A stretch of DNA of 50,906 bases from an uncultured Bacteroidales bacterium (GTDB lineage Bacteria > Bacteroidota > Bacteroidia > Bacteroidales > CAIWKO01): the NCBI GenBank assembly GCA_903913285.1, contig CAIWKO010000065.1, positions 1-50,906 of the forward strand, given 5' to 3'. Under the pieces are notes generated by a model. The model saw nothing but the letters and a program-made list of their open reading frames with translations, was not told the DNA's origin and did not search any database. The translations under genes and the position numbers were made by a program. Of the stretch, positions 18,097-26,947 are shown one piece after another (position 1 is the stretch's first letter; every line of letters starts with the position of its first letter).

Positions 18097-20592
18097 ATGA
18101 ACGACAAGAAAGATATTAAGAAAGTATTGATCCTGGCCTACGATTTTCCGCCTTATGTTTCGGTCGGGGGTTTACGTCCTTATAATTGGTACAAATATTT
18201 GAATGAATACGGTATTTATCCTATTGTGATCACCCGCCAATGGAGTAACCAATATCGGAATCATCTTGATTATGTTGCACCCGGAGAATCAAAAAACACC
18301 ATAATTGAAACTACGCCAAATGGCATGTTAATTAGGACACCCTATAAGCCAAATCCGGCTAATAAATTGATGCTTAAATATGGTAAATCAAAGTTTCGAT
18401 TTCTACGAAAAAGTATTTCTGCATATTATGAGTTAACACAATGGATATGGAACATCGGACCTAAATCACAACTATATTTCGCGGCAAAAGAATACCTTAA
18501 AAACCACAATGTTGATGTTATTATCGCTACAGGAGATCCATTTGTTCTGTTTAAATATGCTTCAAATTTGTCAAAAGAATTCAAGACTCCCTGGATAGCA
18601 GATTATAGAGACCCTTGGTCGCAAAACAAAAGTAATAGCAAGAATTTATTTTTAAAATCATGGAACTCCTTTATTGAAAAGAAGTTTTTAAGAAATTGTT
18701 CTCATATTACAACTGTTTCTAATTTCGTAAAGGTTCAAATTTCAAAATTATTGGAAGAAAAGATTTTTTTTATTCTCCCAAATGGATATGACCCGGATGC
18801 AGTTACCAAATTGAATGAAACAACCCAATCTGATAAAGTTTTTATTATAAGTTTTGCAGGCACAATTTATAAATGGCATCCCATAAAAAGTTTTCTATCT
18901 GAAATTTCATCCTTTTTATTGGAAAATCACACTGTAAAACTAATGATCAATTTCTATGGATTTAATATTGCATTTGGATTACAAGAGATGATATTAAATC
19001 AATTTCAGACAATTAAGGATAAGATTAATATTTTCTCCAGAACTCCTAACGACGAATTGTTAGTTGAATTAACAAAAAGTAACCTGTTATTATTATTTAA
19101 TGATTATTCCATTTTAGGCACAAAGATCTATGATTATATTGGCATAAAACGTAATATTTTACTTTGTTATGCCCATGATGAAGATGCACTGAAACTAAAA
19201 GAAAAATATTATTCCATTGATGAAGTCGAAGGCATGAGCCATCATTTGCAGGAAGATTTGATCAAAGAAACAATTTCGGGATATATAGTGCAAGATGCAA
19301 AACATTTGCAAAATTTGTTAGGAGAACTTTATCAGGAGTTTTCGATGCATGGGTTTATTCAGTGCAATACTATAAATGCTGAAAAATATTCACGAAAAGT
19401 TCAAACTGAAAAATTAGCAGATATTATTAAGGGTATTAGCAGGAATTTTAATGCGGATACTAAAATTTCGGTATATCAGCAATGTACGCGCTGTTTAATG
19501 GACACTTCGGATGTAGATATACGTTTCGATGAAAATGGGGTGTGCAACCATTGCACAAACTATTTTGACCGTATTGCACATAGGGTATATCAGGGCGCAA
19601 CCAGCGATAAGGAATTGCAACATCTTATTGAAAAAATAAAAGATGCCGGAAAAGGAAAAAAATACGACTGTGTTATTGGTGTGAGTGGTGGAATAGACAG
19701 CAGTTATGTAGCTTATAAAGCAAAAAAACGTGGATTGAGAGCCTTATTAGTTCATCTGGATAACGGATGGAACTCAGAAATTTCGGTAAAGAACATTAAA
19801 AACCTGGCTGATATATTAGGTTTTGATTTTCAGAGTTATGTGCTTGACTGGGAAGAGTTCAAAGACATACAACTTTCGTTTCTGCGTGCTTCTATTCCCG
19901 AAATGGAAACGCCTACTGATATTGCAATACCCAGTGCATTGCATCAGGTAGCGGCAAAATATGGGGTTAAATATATCATCAGCGGAGGCAATTTTGCTAC
20001 GGAAGGTATTTTGCCAAAAACATGGCATTATAATGCCAAGGACCTGAAGTACCTGAAATATATACAGAAAAAATTCGGTACAAAAAAGATCCGTAAATTT
20101 CCGCTTTTCGGTTGGAAGAACGAATCGTATTATAAACTTTTCAAAGGTATGAGAATGGTTTACCTTTTGAATTACGTTTCATATAATAAGCAGGAGGCCA
20201 TGAATATTTTGCAAAATGAGCTGGGGTGGCGCTATTATGGTGGCAAGCATTACGAATCGAAATACACCGGTTTTGTGCAGTCGTATATAATGCCAGAAAA
20301 GTTCAATATGGATTACCGAAGAGCAACCCTTTCGACACAGATATGTACCGGCGAAGTTACGCGCGAACAAGCACTGGAGGAACTGACCCATAAACCATAC
20401 GACCCCATAAAAGCTCAGGAGGAAATGGAATATGTGTGCAAAAAACTTTGTATCACTGTTGAAGAATTTGAAGAGATCATGAAATTGCCGGCAAAAACCT
20501 ATCGTGATTATCCAAATGCTGAAAAGAATCTTGAGTTCGTTTATGATGTATATCGTAAATTGTTCAAGAAGCCAAATTATAAGGAAAGTTAA
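18097..20592 (+). CDS. Fusion: GT4 domain + WbuX-type N-acetyl sugar amidotransferase
   Basis: An 831-residue two-part protein. Residues 1 to about 440 are GT-B-like (VLILAYDFPPYVSVGGLRPYNW, WIADYRDPW, LPNGYDP). Residues from about 463 form a complete N-acetyl sugar amidotransferase (WbuX/WbpG/PseA-like): CTRC...CNHC zinc-type cysteines, the PP-loop SGGIDSS near 530-536, and ISGGNFATEG. That family uses ATP and ammonia to turn a sugar N-acetyl group into an acetamidino group, usually with HisH/HisF-like partners, none of which is in this window. The frame is continuous through the junction. Encoding both domains in one protein is unusual and suggests the amidinated sugar is made or altered next to its transferase. 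Confidence 0.85.
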   Translation: MNDKKDIKKVLILAYDFPPYVSVGGLRPYNWYKYLNEYGIYPIVITRQWSNQYRNHLDYVAPGESKNTIIETTPNGMLIRTPYKPNPANKLMLKYGKSKFRFLRKSISAYYELTQWIWNIGPKSQLYFAAKEYLKNHNVDVIIATGDPFVLFKYASNLSKEFKTPWIADYRDPWSQNKSNSKNLFLKSWNSFIEKKFLRNCSHITTVSNFVKVQISKLLEEKIFFILPNGYDPDAVTKLNETTQSDKVFIISFAGTIYKWHPIKSFLSEISSFLLENHTVKLMINFYGFNIAFGLQEMILNQFQTIKDKINIFSRTPNDELLVELTKSNLLLLFNDYSILGTKIYDYIGIKRNILLCYAHDEDALKLKEKYYSIDEVEGMSHHLQEDLIKETISGYIVQDAKHLQNLLGELYQEFSMHGFIQCNTINAEKYSRKVQTEKLADIIKGISRNFNADTKISVYQQCTRCLMDTSDVDIRFDENGVCNHCTNYFDRIAHRVYQGATSDKELQHLIEKIKDAGKGKKYDCVIGVSGGIDSSYVAYKAKKRGLRALLVHLDNGWNSEISVKNIKNLADILGFDFQSYVLDWEEFKDIQLSFLRASIPEMETPTDIAIPSALHQVAAKYGVKYIISGGNFATEGILPKTWHYNAKDLKYLKYIQKKFGTKKIRKFPLFGWKNESYYKLFKGMRMVYLLNYVSYNKQEAMNILQNELGWRYYGGKHYESKYTGFVQSYIMPEKFNMDYRRATLSTQICTGEVTREQALEELTHKPYDPIKAQEEMEYVCKKLCITVEEFEEIMKLPAKTYRDYPNAEKNLEFVYDVYRKLFKKPNYKES

Positions 20593-20690
20593 TGTCCTAC
20601 GGACAAAAATATCATCGTTGTAATATTATTCAATTGATATTAAAGCCCTACGGGCTATTAGCAACATTCTTCATGCGCTTAATCCGATAT
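20591..20690. repeat. Short palindromic intergenic repeat
   Basis: Just after the stop is a stretch with small inverted repeats, CCTACGG and AGCCC-TACG-GGCT, of the kind dispersed between genes in Bacteroidota genomes. It may fold as an mRNA 3'-end hairpin. Only this copy is in the window, so its dispersed nature is inferred. A 40-codon frame from the ATG at 20592 crosses it but shows no protein-like features. Confidence 0.4.
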
Positions 20691-20810
20691 GTTTATTTCG
20701 TTGTCGGCAGCTAAATTATCTTCAATAATTTTTTTATAGAATTTTCCGCTTTTTGGAATTTACAAATTGTCAATATTTTCAACTTTTTTTATTCCGAATG
20801 TCCTGTTTTT

Positions 20811-20842
20811 TTTGATTTAAACAATTTTAATAACTAATTTTG
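20811..20842 (+). promoter_or_regulatory. Bacteroidota promoter for gatE-gatD
   Basis: TTTG at 20811-20814 and TAATTTTG at 20835-20842, 20 bases apart, match the -33/-7 consensus well. Transcription would begin near 20849, giving a leader of about 21 bases. gatED is therefore its own unit, not a readthrough extension of the sugar locus. Confidence 0.65.
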
Positions 20843-20869
20843 ACCGCCGAAAAAAAACAATTATAGATT

Positions 20870-22846
20870 ATGAAAGATAATTTTGACAGAAAACTTAATT
20901 ACGAAGAAACAAAGCAAAAAATAGGATACATCCCTCTTAAACAAGCTACTATTGATGACTGGAAACGCATAGGTTTTATGTCAGGATTGGAAGTTCACCA
21001 ACAGCTAAAGACCAAAGAAAAACTTTTTTGTCATTGTCCGGCTGGTATTTTCCAGAAGAAAGGTTCGTATGATGCTGAACTAATCAGACACATGCGTCCT
21101 ACACTCAGCGAATTAGGAGAATATGACGGAACCGCTTTAATGGAATTTAAGACCAGAAAGAATATTGTTTACCGGATCAAAAATGAAACAGCCTGCACGT
21201 ATGATGTTGATGATACTCCCCCATTTAAATTAAACAAAGAAGCTCTGGATTATGCTCTTGAAATTTCATTATTGAGCAAGTTAAATATTGTTGGTGAAGT
21301 TCATATAACCCGTAAGCAATATCTGGACGGAAGCATACCAACAGGATTTCAACGTTCGGCTATACTAGGTGTTGAAGGCGAATTACCTTTGAAAAATAAA
21401 AAAATCAGACTGATTCAGCTTAGTATAGAAGAAGATTCGTGCCGCGAAATATCCGATATCGGACACGTTCGTACCTATTCTACCGATCGTTTGGGAATGC
21501 CGCTTATAGAAACGGTGACCTACCCCGACATGGAAACACCATACGAAGTGAAAGAGGCCGGAGATTACATCCGTTTTTTAAATCGCAGTACCGGAAAAGT
21601 ACGCACGGGGATCGGGGCAGGCAGACAGGATGTGAATGTTAGTTGTAAAGGTGGTACACGTATTGAAATTAAAGGCGTTGCTCATATACGCTGGATACCA
21701 AAATTAACTCATAACGAAGCTTTTCGTCAATGGGCTCTGTTGCATATCCGCGAAAGTTTAATACAAAAGATGGGCGACGGCTCCACTTGGAAGATGAATG
21801 CTCAAAAAATTGACCTGAATAGTTTCCGCTTTTCAAACTTACCAATGACTGAAGAAAATAAGAATTCTTTCAGTTATTATGCTATTAATTTGCCGGGATT
21901 CAGGAAGCTTCTTTCGCATTTTACTCAACCCGGAAAAATGTTTGCAGACGAAATCAGCGAACGACTGAAGGTTATTGCGTGCATTGAGTTGCCAAACATG
22001 ACTCACTCCGAAGAATTTGAACCTCTGATCAGTGAAGATGATTTTTCGACCATGCGTACCCTGCTCAAAGCAAATGATGATGATGCACAAATTATTATCT
22101 GGGGACCTGATGCTGACATGAAAACAGCATTGGAAACCGTTGAAGAAAGATGTCTCTGGGCATTTAAAGGTGTGCCGAATGAAACCCGTAAATCGTTTGA
22201 AAACGGTACAACTATTTTCGAACGTGTTCTTCCCGGTGCCGACAGAATGTATCCCGATACCGATTCCGTTCCTATTCCACTGCTTGATGAACACATTAAT
22301 GAACTGAGAACAAAACTCCCTACTGAAGTTATCGATCGCTATCATCAACTTCGCAAATGGGACATTCCGGAAGATACCTATACTTTTATTTTCAAGAAAA
22401 ATCTTTTTCCGATCATTGAAAATATTGTAAATGAATATCAGATCGATCCGAAATTTATCGGAACATTTATGGGACATACCCTGAAATTTATTGAAGGACA
22501 TTATAAAAGATCTACGTATTTCTATTACAACATGATCGCTGATATGTTCAAATTTATTAAAGAGCAAGGCTTGGAAGTTCAAATTGCAAAAGATATTTTG
22601 ACCGTTATCTACGAACATCCAAAAATGGACTTCGAGAGTGTGTTGGCAACGCTGAAATTCAAAAGAATTCCAAGAGAAGAGATACTAACTACTATTCCAT
22701 TTATGAAAGAAAAGTTCAGCAAAATAAGAATTTCATCCAAGCCTGAAGTGGAGTCTCACTGGATCATGGGCGAATTGCGCAAGATGTCGACAGGAAATAT
22801 TAATCCTGCAGAGTTAAAGAATATTATAGAAAACAGTAACAATTAG
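20870..22846 (+). CDS. gatE: Glu-tRNA(Gln) amidotransferase subunit E
   Basis: A 658-residue GatE. The GatB-like cradle (residues ~30-290) has MSGLEVHQQLKTKEKLFCHC, RPTLSELGEYD, DGSIPTGFQRS, EEDSCREI, GRQDVNVS and RIEIKGV. An AspRS-like insertion region follows (~290-470, ending GVPNETRKSFENGT and LPGADRMYPDTDS, very GatE-like), then a helical tail (~480-658). GatE binds Glu-tRNA(Gln), phosphorylates the glutamyl group and uses ammonia from GatD to give Gln-tRNA(Gln). The pair is described as the archaeal route; bacteria normally use GlnRS or GatCAB. Length and motifs look intact. gatD follows after 14 bases. Confidence 0.92.
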   Translation: MKDNFDRKLNYEETKQKIGYIPLKQATIDDWKRIGFMSGLEVHQQLKTKEKLFCHCPAGIFQKKGSYDAELIRHMRPTLSELGEYDGTALMEFKTRKNIVYRIKNETACTYDVDDTPPFKLNKEALDYALEISLLSKLNIVGEVHITRKQYLDGSIPTGFQRSAILGVEGELPLKNKKIRLIQLSIEEDSCREISDIGHVRTYSTDRLGMPLIETVTYPDMETPYEVKEAGDYIRFLNRSTGKVRTGIGAGRQDVNVSCKGGTRIEIKGVAHIRWIPKLTHNEAFRQWALLHIRESLIQKMGDGSTWKMNAQKIDLNSFRFSNLPMTEENKNSFSYYAINLPGFRKLLSHFTQPGKMFADEISERLKVIACIELPNMTHSEEFEPLISEDDFSTMRTLLKANDDDAQIIIWGPDADMKTALETVEERCLWAFKGVPNETRKSFENGTTIFERVLPGADRMYPDTDSVPIPLLDEHINELRTKLPTEVIDRYHQLRKWDIPEDTYTFIFKKNLFPIIENIVNEYQIDPKFIGTFMGHTLKFIEGHYKRSTYFYYNMIADMFKFIKEQGLEVQIAKDILTVIYEHPKMDFESVLATLKFKRIPREEILTTIPFMKEKFSKIRISSKPEVESHWIMGELRKMSTGNINPAELKNIIENSNN

Positions 22847-22860
22847 TAATACTATTATCA

Positions 22861-24246
22861 ATGAGCGAAGATTTTTTTCAAGGATATAAAGGTGCTGCTC
22901 TCGAAATGTTGAAAAAGTTCAACGTAAGGGTATGGGGTCAGGCAGAGGTTGAAACTACCCGCGGTATGTTTAAAGGAACGGTTTTGCCGCGAGCTGAAAA
23001 TGACGACGACCAACACATCGTTATGAAAGTTATTACGGGATATAATATCGGAGTTGACATCACCACCGTGATCTCGATGATAGAAACCGGATATAAAAAA
23101 GCCAATTATAAGATTCCTGAAAAGGAATTTCCATTTACGCCCGGGCTTCCTAAAGTAAAACTTATCGGAACCGGCGGAACAATTGCTTCAAGATTAGATT
23201 ATCGGACCGGAGCAGTTATACCGGCTTTTTCTCCTGGTGAATTATACGGTGCAGTTCCCGAACTTGCAGATATTTGTAATCTGGATACTGAAAAACTTTT
23301 CGCTGTATTCAGTGAAAACATGGGGCCGGAGCAATACAAGAAACTGGCTATTGCTATTGGTGAAGAAATTGAAAAGGGGATTGACGGAATTATTATTGGA
23401 CATGGCACCGATACCTTGCACTATACAGCTGCCGCATTAACGTTCATGGTTCAAAACCCACCGATTCCTATTATTCTGGTCGGGTCACAACGTTCGTCAG
23501 ATCGTCCAAGTTCGGATGCTGCCCTGAATTTGATGCACGCTGCCACTGCAGCAGCTCATGGAGATATTGCAGAAGTGATGGTGTGTATGTTTGGACCTAC
23601 CTCAGACGAATACGGGTTCCTGCACAGAGGCACACGCGTCAGGAAAATGCATTCATCATATCGTTCCACATTCAGAACTATCGGAGATATCCCGGTAGCA
23701 ACGGTTACACGCAACGGTGTGGTTCCGCAAAAACTAATTTATAACCATCGCCGTAAAGATACCAACGTTAAGATCACTCCTGTTTTTGAAGAAAAAGTTG
23801 GAATGTTATACTATTATACCAATATGCAACCCGACATGATCGATGCTATGGTTGATAATGGATATAAAGGAATCATCATCATCGGCACCGGGCTTGGCCA
23901 TGTCAATAAACCTATCTACCCGGCCATCGAACGTGCCGTGAAGAAAGGCGTAGCAATTTATATGACGGTTCAAACCTTGTGGGGTTATGTTCACATGTTT
24001 GTTTATGATACGGGCCGCGATCTGATGGCAAAAGGTATAATACCTGCCGAAAATATGCTTCCGGAAGTAGCTTATATTAAACTCGGCTGGGCATTGGGCC
24101 AAACCAGCGATCTGGAAAATGTTAAAGAAATAATGCTCACTCCAATCAACGACGAAATTACCCCGCGGGAACCCTATAATGGTTATTTGATCTATCAGGG
24201 CGGTGTGAAAGAGGTAGAAGATTTTATCAAGAAAGTACATAAATAA
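22861..24246 (+). CDS. gatD: Glu-tRNA(Gln) amidotransferase subunit D (glutaminase)
   Basis: A 461-residue asparaginase-like glutaminase. A GatD-type N-terminal beta domain (residues ~1-90, VRVWGQAEVETTRGMFKGTVLPR) precedes the asparaginase core. Catalytic landmarks are intact: KLIGTGGTIASR (first threonine), IIGHGTDTLHYTA (threonine-aspartate pair) and GSQRSSDRPSSDAALN (serine and lysine-side loop). It hydrolyses glutamine and passes ammonia to GatE. A plain L-asparaginase would lack the N-terminal domain and would not sit next to gatE. A strong terminator follows at 24257. Confidence 0.92.
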   Translation: MSEDFFQGYKGAALEMLKKFNVRVWGQAEVETTRGMFKGTVLPRAENDDDQHIVMKVITGYNIGVDITTVISMIETGYKKANYKIPEKEFPFTPGLPKVKLIGTGGTIASRLDYRTGAVIPAFSPGELYGAVPELADICNLDTEKLFAVFSENMGPEQYKKLAIAIGEEIEKGIDGIIIGHGTDTLHYTAAALTFMVQNPPIPIILVGSQRSSDRPSSDAALNLMHAATAAAHGDIAEVMVCMFGPTSDEYGFLHRGTRVRKMHSSYRSTFRTIGDIPVATVTRNGVVPQKLIYNHRRKDTNVKITPVFEEKVGMLYYYTNMQPDMIDAMVDNGYKGIIIIGTGLGHVNKPIYPAIERAVKKGVAIYMTVQTLWGYVHMFVYDTGRDLMAKGIIPAENMLPEVAYIKLGWALGQTSDLENVKEIMLTPINDEITPREPYNGYLIYQGGVKEVEDFIKKVHK

Positions 24247-24256
24247 AAAGAATTGA

Positions 24257-24299
24257 ACGAGGCAGAAGATTCATGATTGCCTTCGTCTTTTTATTTTTT
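24257..24299 (+). terminator. Rho-independent terminator after gatD
   Basis: A stem ACGA-GGCA with TGCC-TCGT (one bulged T), 12-base loop, ends at 24286 and is followed by CTTTTTATTTTTT. It lies 10 bases past the gatD stop. Confidence 0.75.
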
Positions 24300-24442
24300 G
24301 GCATTAACCGCGTAGCGGTTTAAGTATATGATAGAAGTCTGAAGGCTGAATTCGGAAGTCAGAAGAAAAAAGTAAGAATTTAGAAATAAAGTCAGGCGTT
24401 CGGCATGTTTTGATTTTTGCATAAGGGTTTAAATTGCCTGCC

Positions 24443-24688
24443 GATGCCCTGATTTTGTTCGCAGAAGGCAATTGACCATCAATTATGGTCTGGTTTTCGT
24501 TGCAGAGGGTTGTTGACCATCAACGACGCTTATGTTTTCGTTCAAGGGGGTAGTTGACCGTCAACGACGCTTATGTTTTCGTTCAAGGGAGTAGTTGACC
24601 GTCAAAGACGCTTATGTTTTCGTTCAAGGGGGTAGTTGACCGTCAACGATGCCCTTGAATTGTTTCAAGGGAGCCGTGGACGTTATTT
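24443..24688. repeat. 41-bp minisatellite, six units
   Basis: Units begin at 24443, 24484, 24525, 24566, 24607 and 24648, exactly 41 bases apart. The three central units are nearly identical (GACGCTTATGTTTTCGTTCA, then AGGG[G/A]GTAGTTGACCGTCAA); the outer ones are degraded. Each unit contains a small inverted repeat, TTGACcgTCAA. It occupies the gap between the gatD terminator and the 3' end of manC (24247-24764); nothing else is recognised there apart from a small ACCGCGTAGCGGT palindrome near 24308. Confidence 0.9.
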
Positions 24689-24764
24689 GACGGGCTTTTT
24701 TAATTTTTTAATCCTCTGCAGCAACTATTTGTTGAAAAAGAATTTATCGAAGTTTTAAATTGTT

Positions 24765-25853
24765 TTAAACGAAATGTTCGCCTTTTTCTATCTTAATATC
24801 ATTTACAAACTGACGTATTTGCTGCTCGTCCTGTTTTCGGCAAACCAATAATACATTCCCCGACTCTACAACAATATAATCATCCAGACCCTGCAATACC
24901 ACCAATTTATCTTTCGGCATGTTGACAACACAGTTATGGCTGTCGTACATTATTACATTTTTCCCGACAATGGCATTTCCTTCATCATTCTTCTGTCTGT
25001 TCTCGTATAGCGATCCCCAGGTGCCCAGATCTGACCAACCAAAATCGGAGCATAAAACAAAAACATTTTCTGCTTTTTCCATAACACCATAGTCAATAGA
25101 AATGCTACGGCAGGTGGAATATGTCTGCTTAATAAATTCAGCCTCGTCGGAAGTGTTGTATATTCCAACGCCTTTTTCAAATAGTTCTTTCATCTCCGGC
25201 ATAAACGAATCGAAAGCTTTTAAAATGCTTTTTACCGACCAGATAAAAATTCCCGAATTCCACATAAAATCACCGCTTTCGAGAAATTGCTTTGCCATTT
25301 CCAAAATAGGTTTCTCAGTAAATGTCTTAACTTTTTTAATTCTCAGATCCTGAGGATATGCATCCGTATCTTTAAATTGAATATAGCCATATCCAGTGTC
25401 GGGACGATTGGGTGTTATGCCAAGCGTAAGTAGCCAATCGTTTTTCGCAACAGCTTGTAATGAGGATGTAATCACATCATCAAACAGTTCTTCGTTCAAA
25501 ATTATATGATCCGAAGGAGCAACAACGATGTTTGCATTCTTATTTATTTCGTGGATCTTATAGGAGGCATAAGCAATACACGGGGCAGTATTGCGGCGCG
25601 AAGGTTCGGAAACGATCTGATTATCGCTTAAAAAAGGCAATTGTTCTTTAACCAGATCGCAATAACTTTCGTTAGTGACAATAAAAATGTTCTTTCGGGG
25701 TATCACGCGCTCAAAACGCTTGAAAGTTTGTTGTATTAGTGTTTCACCGGTTCCCAGAATGTCGAGAAATTGTTTGGGGTGTGAAGTACGGCTCATGGGC
25801 CAAAAACGAGAGCCGATACCGCCCGCCATGATCACACAATAGTTATTGTTCAT
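24765..25853 (-). CDS. manC: Mannose-1-phosphate guanylyltransferase
   Basis: A 362-residue nucleotidyltransferase: IMAGGIGSRFWPMSRTSHPKQFL is the GTP-binding signature with the activating lysine, FTEKP and NSGIFIWS are the conserved inner motifs, and DFGWSDLGTWGSLYE the C-terminal one. This is the short form without the phosphomannose isomerase domain. It makes GDP-mannose, the precursor for mannose and fucose units, and so probably supplies the neighbouring glycan locus and other envelope glycans. A TATTTTTG element at 25890-25883 (minus) may be its -7 box. Confidence 0.93.
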   Translation of the reverse strand: MNNNYCVIMAGGIGSRFWPMSRTSHPKQFLDILGTGETLIQQTFKRFERVIPRKNIFIVTNESYCDLVKEQLPFLSDNQIVSEPSRRNTAPCIAYASYKIHEINKNANIVVAPSDHIILNEELFDDVITSSLQAVAKNDWLLTLGITPNRPDTGYGYIQFKDTDAYPQDLRIKKVKTFTEKPILEMAKQFLESGDFMWNSGIFIWSVKSILKAFDSFMPEMKELFEKGVGIYNTSDEAEFIKQTYSTCRSISIDYGVMEKAENVFVLCSDFGWSDLGTWGSLYENRQKNDEGNAIVGKNVIMYDSHNCVVNMPKDKLVVLQGLDDYIVVESGNVLLVCRKQDEQQIRQFVNDIKIEKGEHFV

Positions 25854-25934
25854 CTTCGAAAGTTTGATTCACAAATTTGTTACAAAAATATTAAATTTAT
25901 CCGTTAAAAAGAATCAAAATCGCTAATTTCATTA

Positions 25935-26558
25935 TTATTCATTTACTACAGGGGTTACAAGTGCCACCGGACTTACATAATACCATCGTTTGTTGCTTAA
26001 ACAATAACATTTGTAACGGGTACGGATCTTAACACCTTTTTGAAAGGTTTTACCGTTATGAATTTTAAACAAACTGCTATCTGTTAGGTCTTCCAGCAAA
26101 ACTCCGGGGGTTGGGTCAGTATTATAAACCTGTAGTATTTTGCTTAATTCTTTTTCGGAAGTCGAGGAGGCAAATACGTTTCCCAAAATAACTTTTGTAA
26201 GTTCAAACTCAATTTCCGGTGGAAAAATTTTTGATTCAAGAAGGTTGTATAATAACCCCTTATAAATTTCTTTCCATTCTTTTCCGTGAGGGTTAACCCG
26301 GTTTCTGTGTTTTTCCCAACACAGCAAATGCGCAAATTCGTGGGTAAAGGTTATCAGAAAAGAGAATTTATTTAAGTTTCTATTGATACTGATCTTATGA
26401 ATTTTATTTTGTGACGAAGGTGGACGATAATCGCCAAGCTTTGTTGCCCGTGAAGGCGAAATACGAATTTGAAGAGGATACATCCCGAGCCACTGTGTTG
26501 TTATATCGACAGCAGTATCAGGGATGAAAGGTTTCAGAACATCATTAAATACGCCCAT
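25935..26558 (-). CDS. SprT-like zinc metallopeptidase-domain protein
   Basis: A 207-residue protein with ITFTHEFAHLLCWEKHRNRVNPHGKEWK, containing HExxH-type zinc ligands and the downstream histidine region of SprT/Spartan-like proteins. The C-terminal part (ILQVYNTDP, VKIRTRYKCYCLSNKRWYYV) resembles the family's beta-rich end and keeps two cysteines. SprT-like enzymes are thought to act on DNA-protein crosslinks or as general proteases, but the role in Bacteroidota is not established. Its start overlaps the 3' end of the micro-lipoprotein gene at 26545-26691 by 14 bases, so translation is probably coupled. Confidence 0.85.
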   Translation of the reverse strand: MGVFNDVLKPFIPDTAVDITTQWLGMYPLQIRISPSRATKLGDYRPPSSQNKIHKISINRNLNKFSFLITFTHEFAHLLCWEKHRNRVNPHGKEWKEIYKGLLYNLLESKIFPPEIEFELTKVILGNVFASSTSEKELSKILQVYNTDPTPGVLLEDLTDSSLFKIHNGKTFQKGVKIRTRYKCYCLSNKRWYYVSPVALVTPVVNE

Positions 26559-26691
26559 GAACTTTTTCGGTACTCAAGGCTTTTTTGCCAAAAGTGGGGC
26601 ATTGATTATAGCGATGTTTCTTTGATGCACAAGCCGAAAGAACAACAATAGTTGCTAAAATCGAAATAAAAATTACTTTTCTAAACTTCAT
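26545..26691 (-). CDS. Micro-lipoprotein, 48 aa, CPTF motif
   Basis: A 48-residue frame from ATG at 26691 to TAA at 26545. It opens with MKFRKVIFISILATIVVLSA then C, a textbook signal peptide with lipobox LSAC at cysteine 21, leaving a 28-residue mature peptide with N-Q-C-P-T-F-G. It overlaps the upstream micro-lipoprotein by 11 bases and the sprT-like gene by 14. The clean lipobox and overlapping starts make a real gene likely. Function unknown. Confidence 0.75.
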   Translation of the reverse strand: MKFRKVIFISILATIVVLSACASKKHRYNQCPTFGKKALSTEKVHGRI

Positions 26692-26842
26692 AACGATGTG
26701 TTTTTATTGTTTTATAAATACTCTTATCGGTAAATGTAGGGCAATCTTTGCATTTGTGCCATTTTGATGTTTTGCACGAGGTAGTGATGACTGTACAAAA
26801 AACAAAACAAATACATAAAAATAAAATCCCTTTCTTTTTCAT
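26681..26842 (-). CDS. Micro-lipoprotein, 53 aa, CPTF motif
   Basis: A 53-residue frame from ATG at 26842 to TAG at 26681. A hydrophobic signal peptide (KKKGILFLCICFVFCTVITT) leads to lipobox TTSC with lipidated cysteine 23. The mature part is only about 31 residues and includes K-C-K-D-C-P-T-F. It shares lipobox, size and the CPTF motif with the next gene, so they look like a duplicated pair. A -7 box TAATTTTG lies just upstream (26864-26857). It is the first gene of a three-gene overlapping operon ending in the SprT-like gene. Confidence 0.72.
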   Translation of the reverse strand: MKKKGILFLCICFVFCTVITTSCKTSKWHKCKDCPTFTDKSIYKTIKTHRYEV

Positions 26843-26856
26843 TATTGGACTTTTTG

Positions 26857-26864
26857 CAAAATTA
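26857..26864 (-). promoter_or_regulatory. Candidate -7 element of micro-lipoprotein/sprT operon
   Basis: TAATTTTG on the minus strand, 14 bases before the ATG at 26842, matches TAnnTTTG. A clear -33 TTTG is not seen. Its position divergent to mlaE supports use. Confidence 0.5.
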
Positions 26865-26947
26865 CAAAAATAAGCTTGAACCCTACATGAAATTTTTGTG
26901 ATAATGATTTCAAATTATTGCTTAAATTCGCAAAAAATCTATCACCA

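Noticed and set aside
20592-20715. Small protein gene overlapping the fusion stop
   Set aside because: The frame crosses a palindromic intergenic repeat, has no signal or domain and no promoter.
21839-22618. Minus-strand frame of 259 codons inside gatE
   Set aside because: Antisense to strongly conserved GatE segments; no recognised domain.
22861-24246. Plain L-asparaginase
   Set aside because: It has the extra N-terminal GatD domain and is 14 bases downstream of gatE.
24443-24688. CRISPR array
   Set aside because: Units are contiguous 41-bp tandem copies with no unique spacers, and there are no cas genes.
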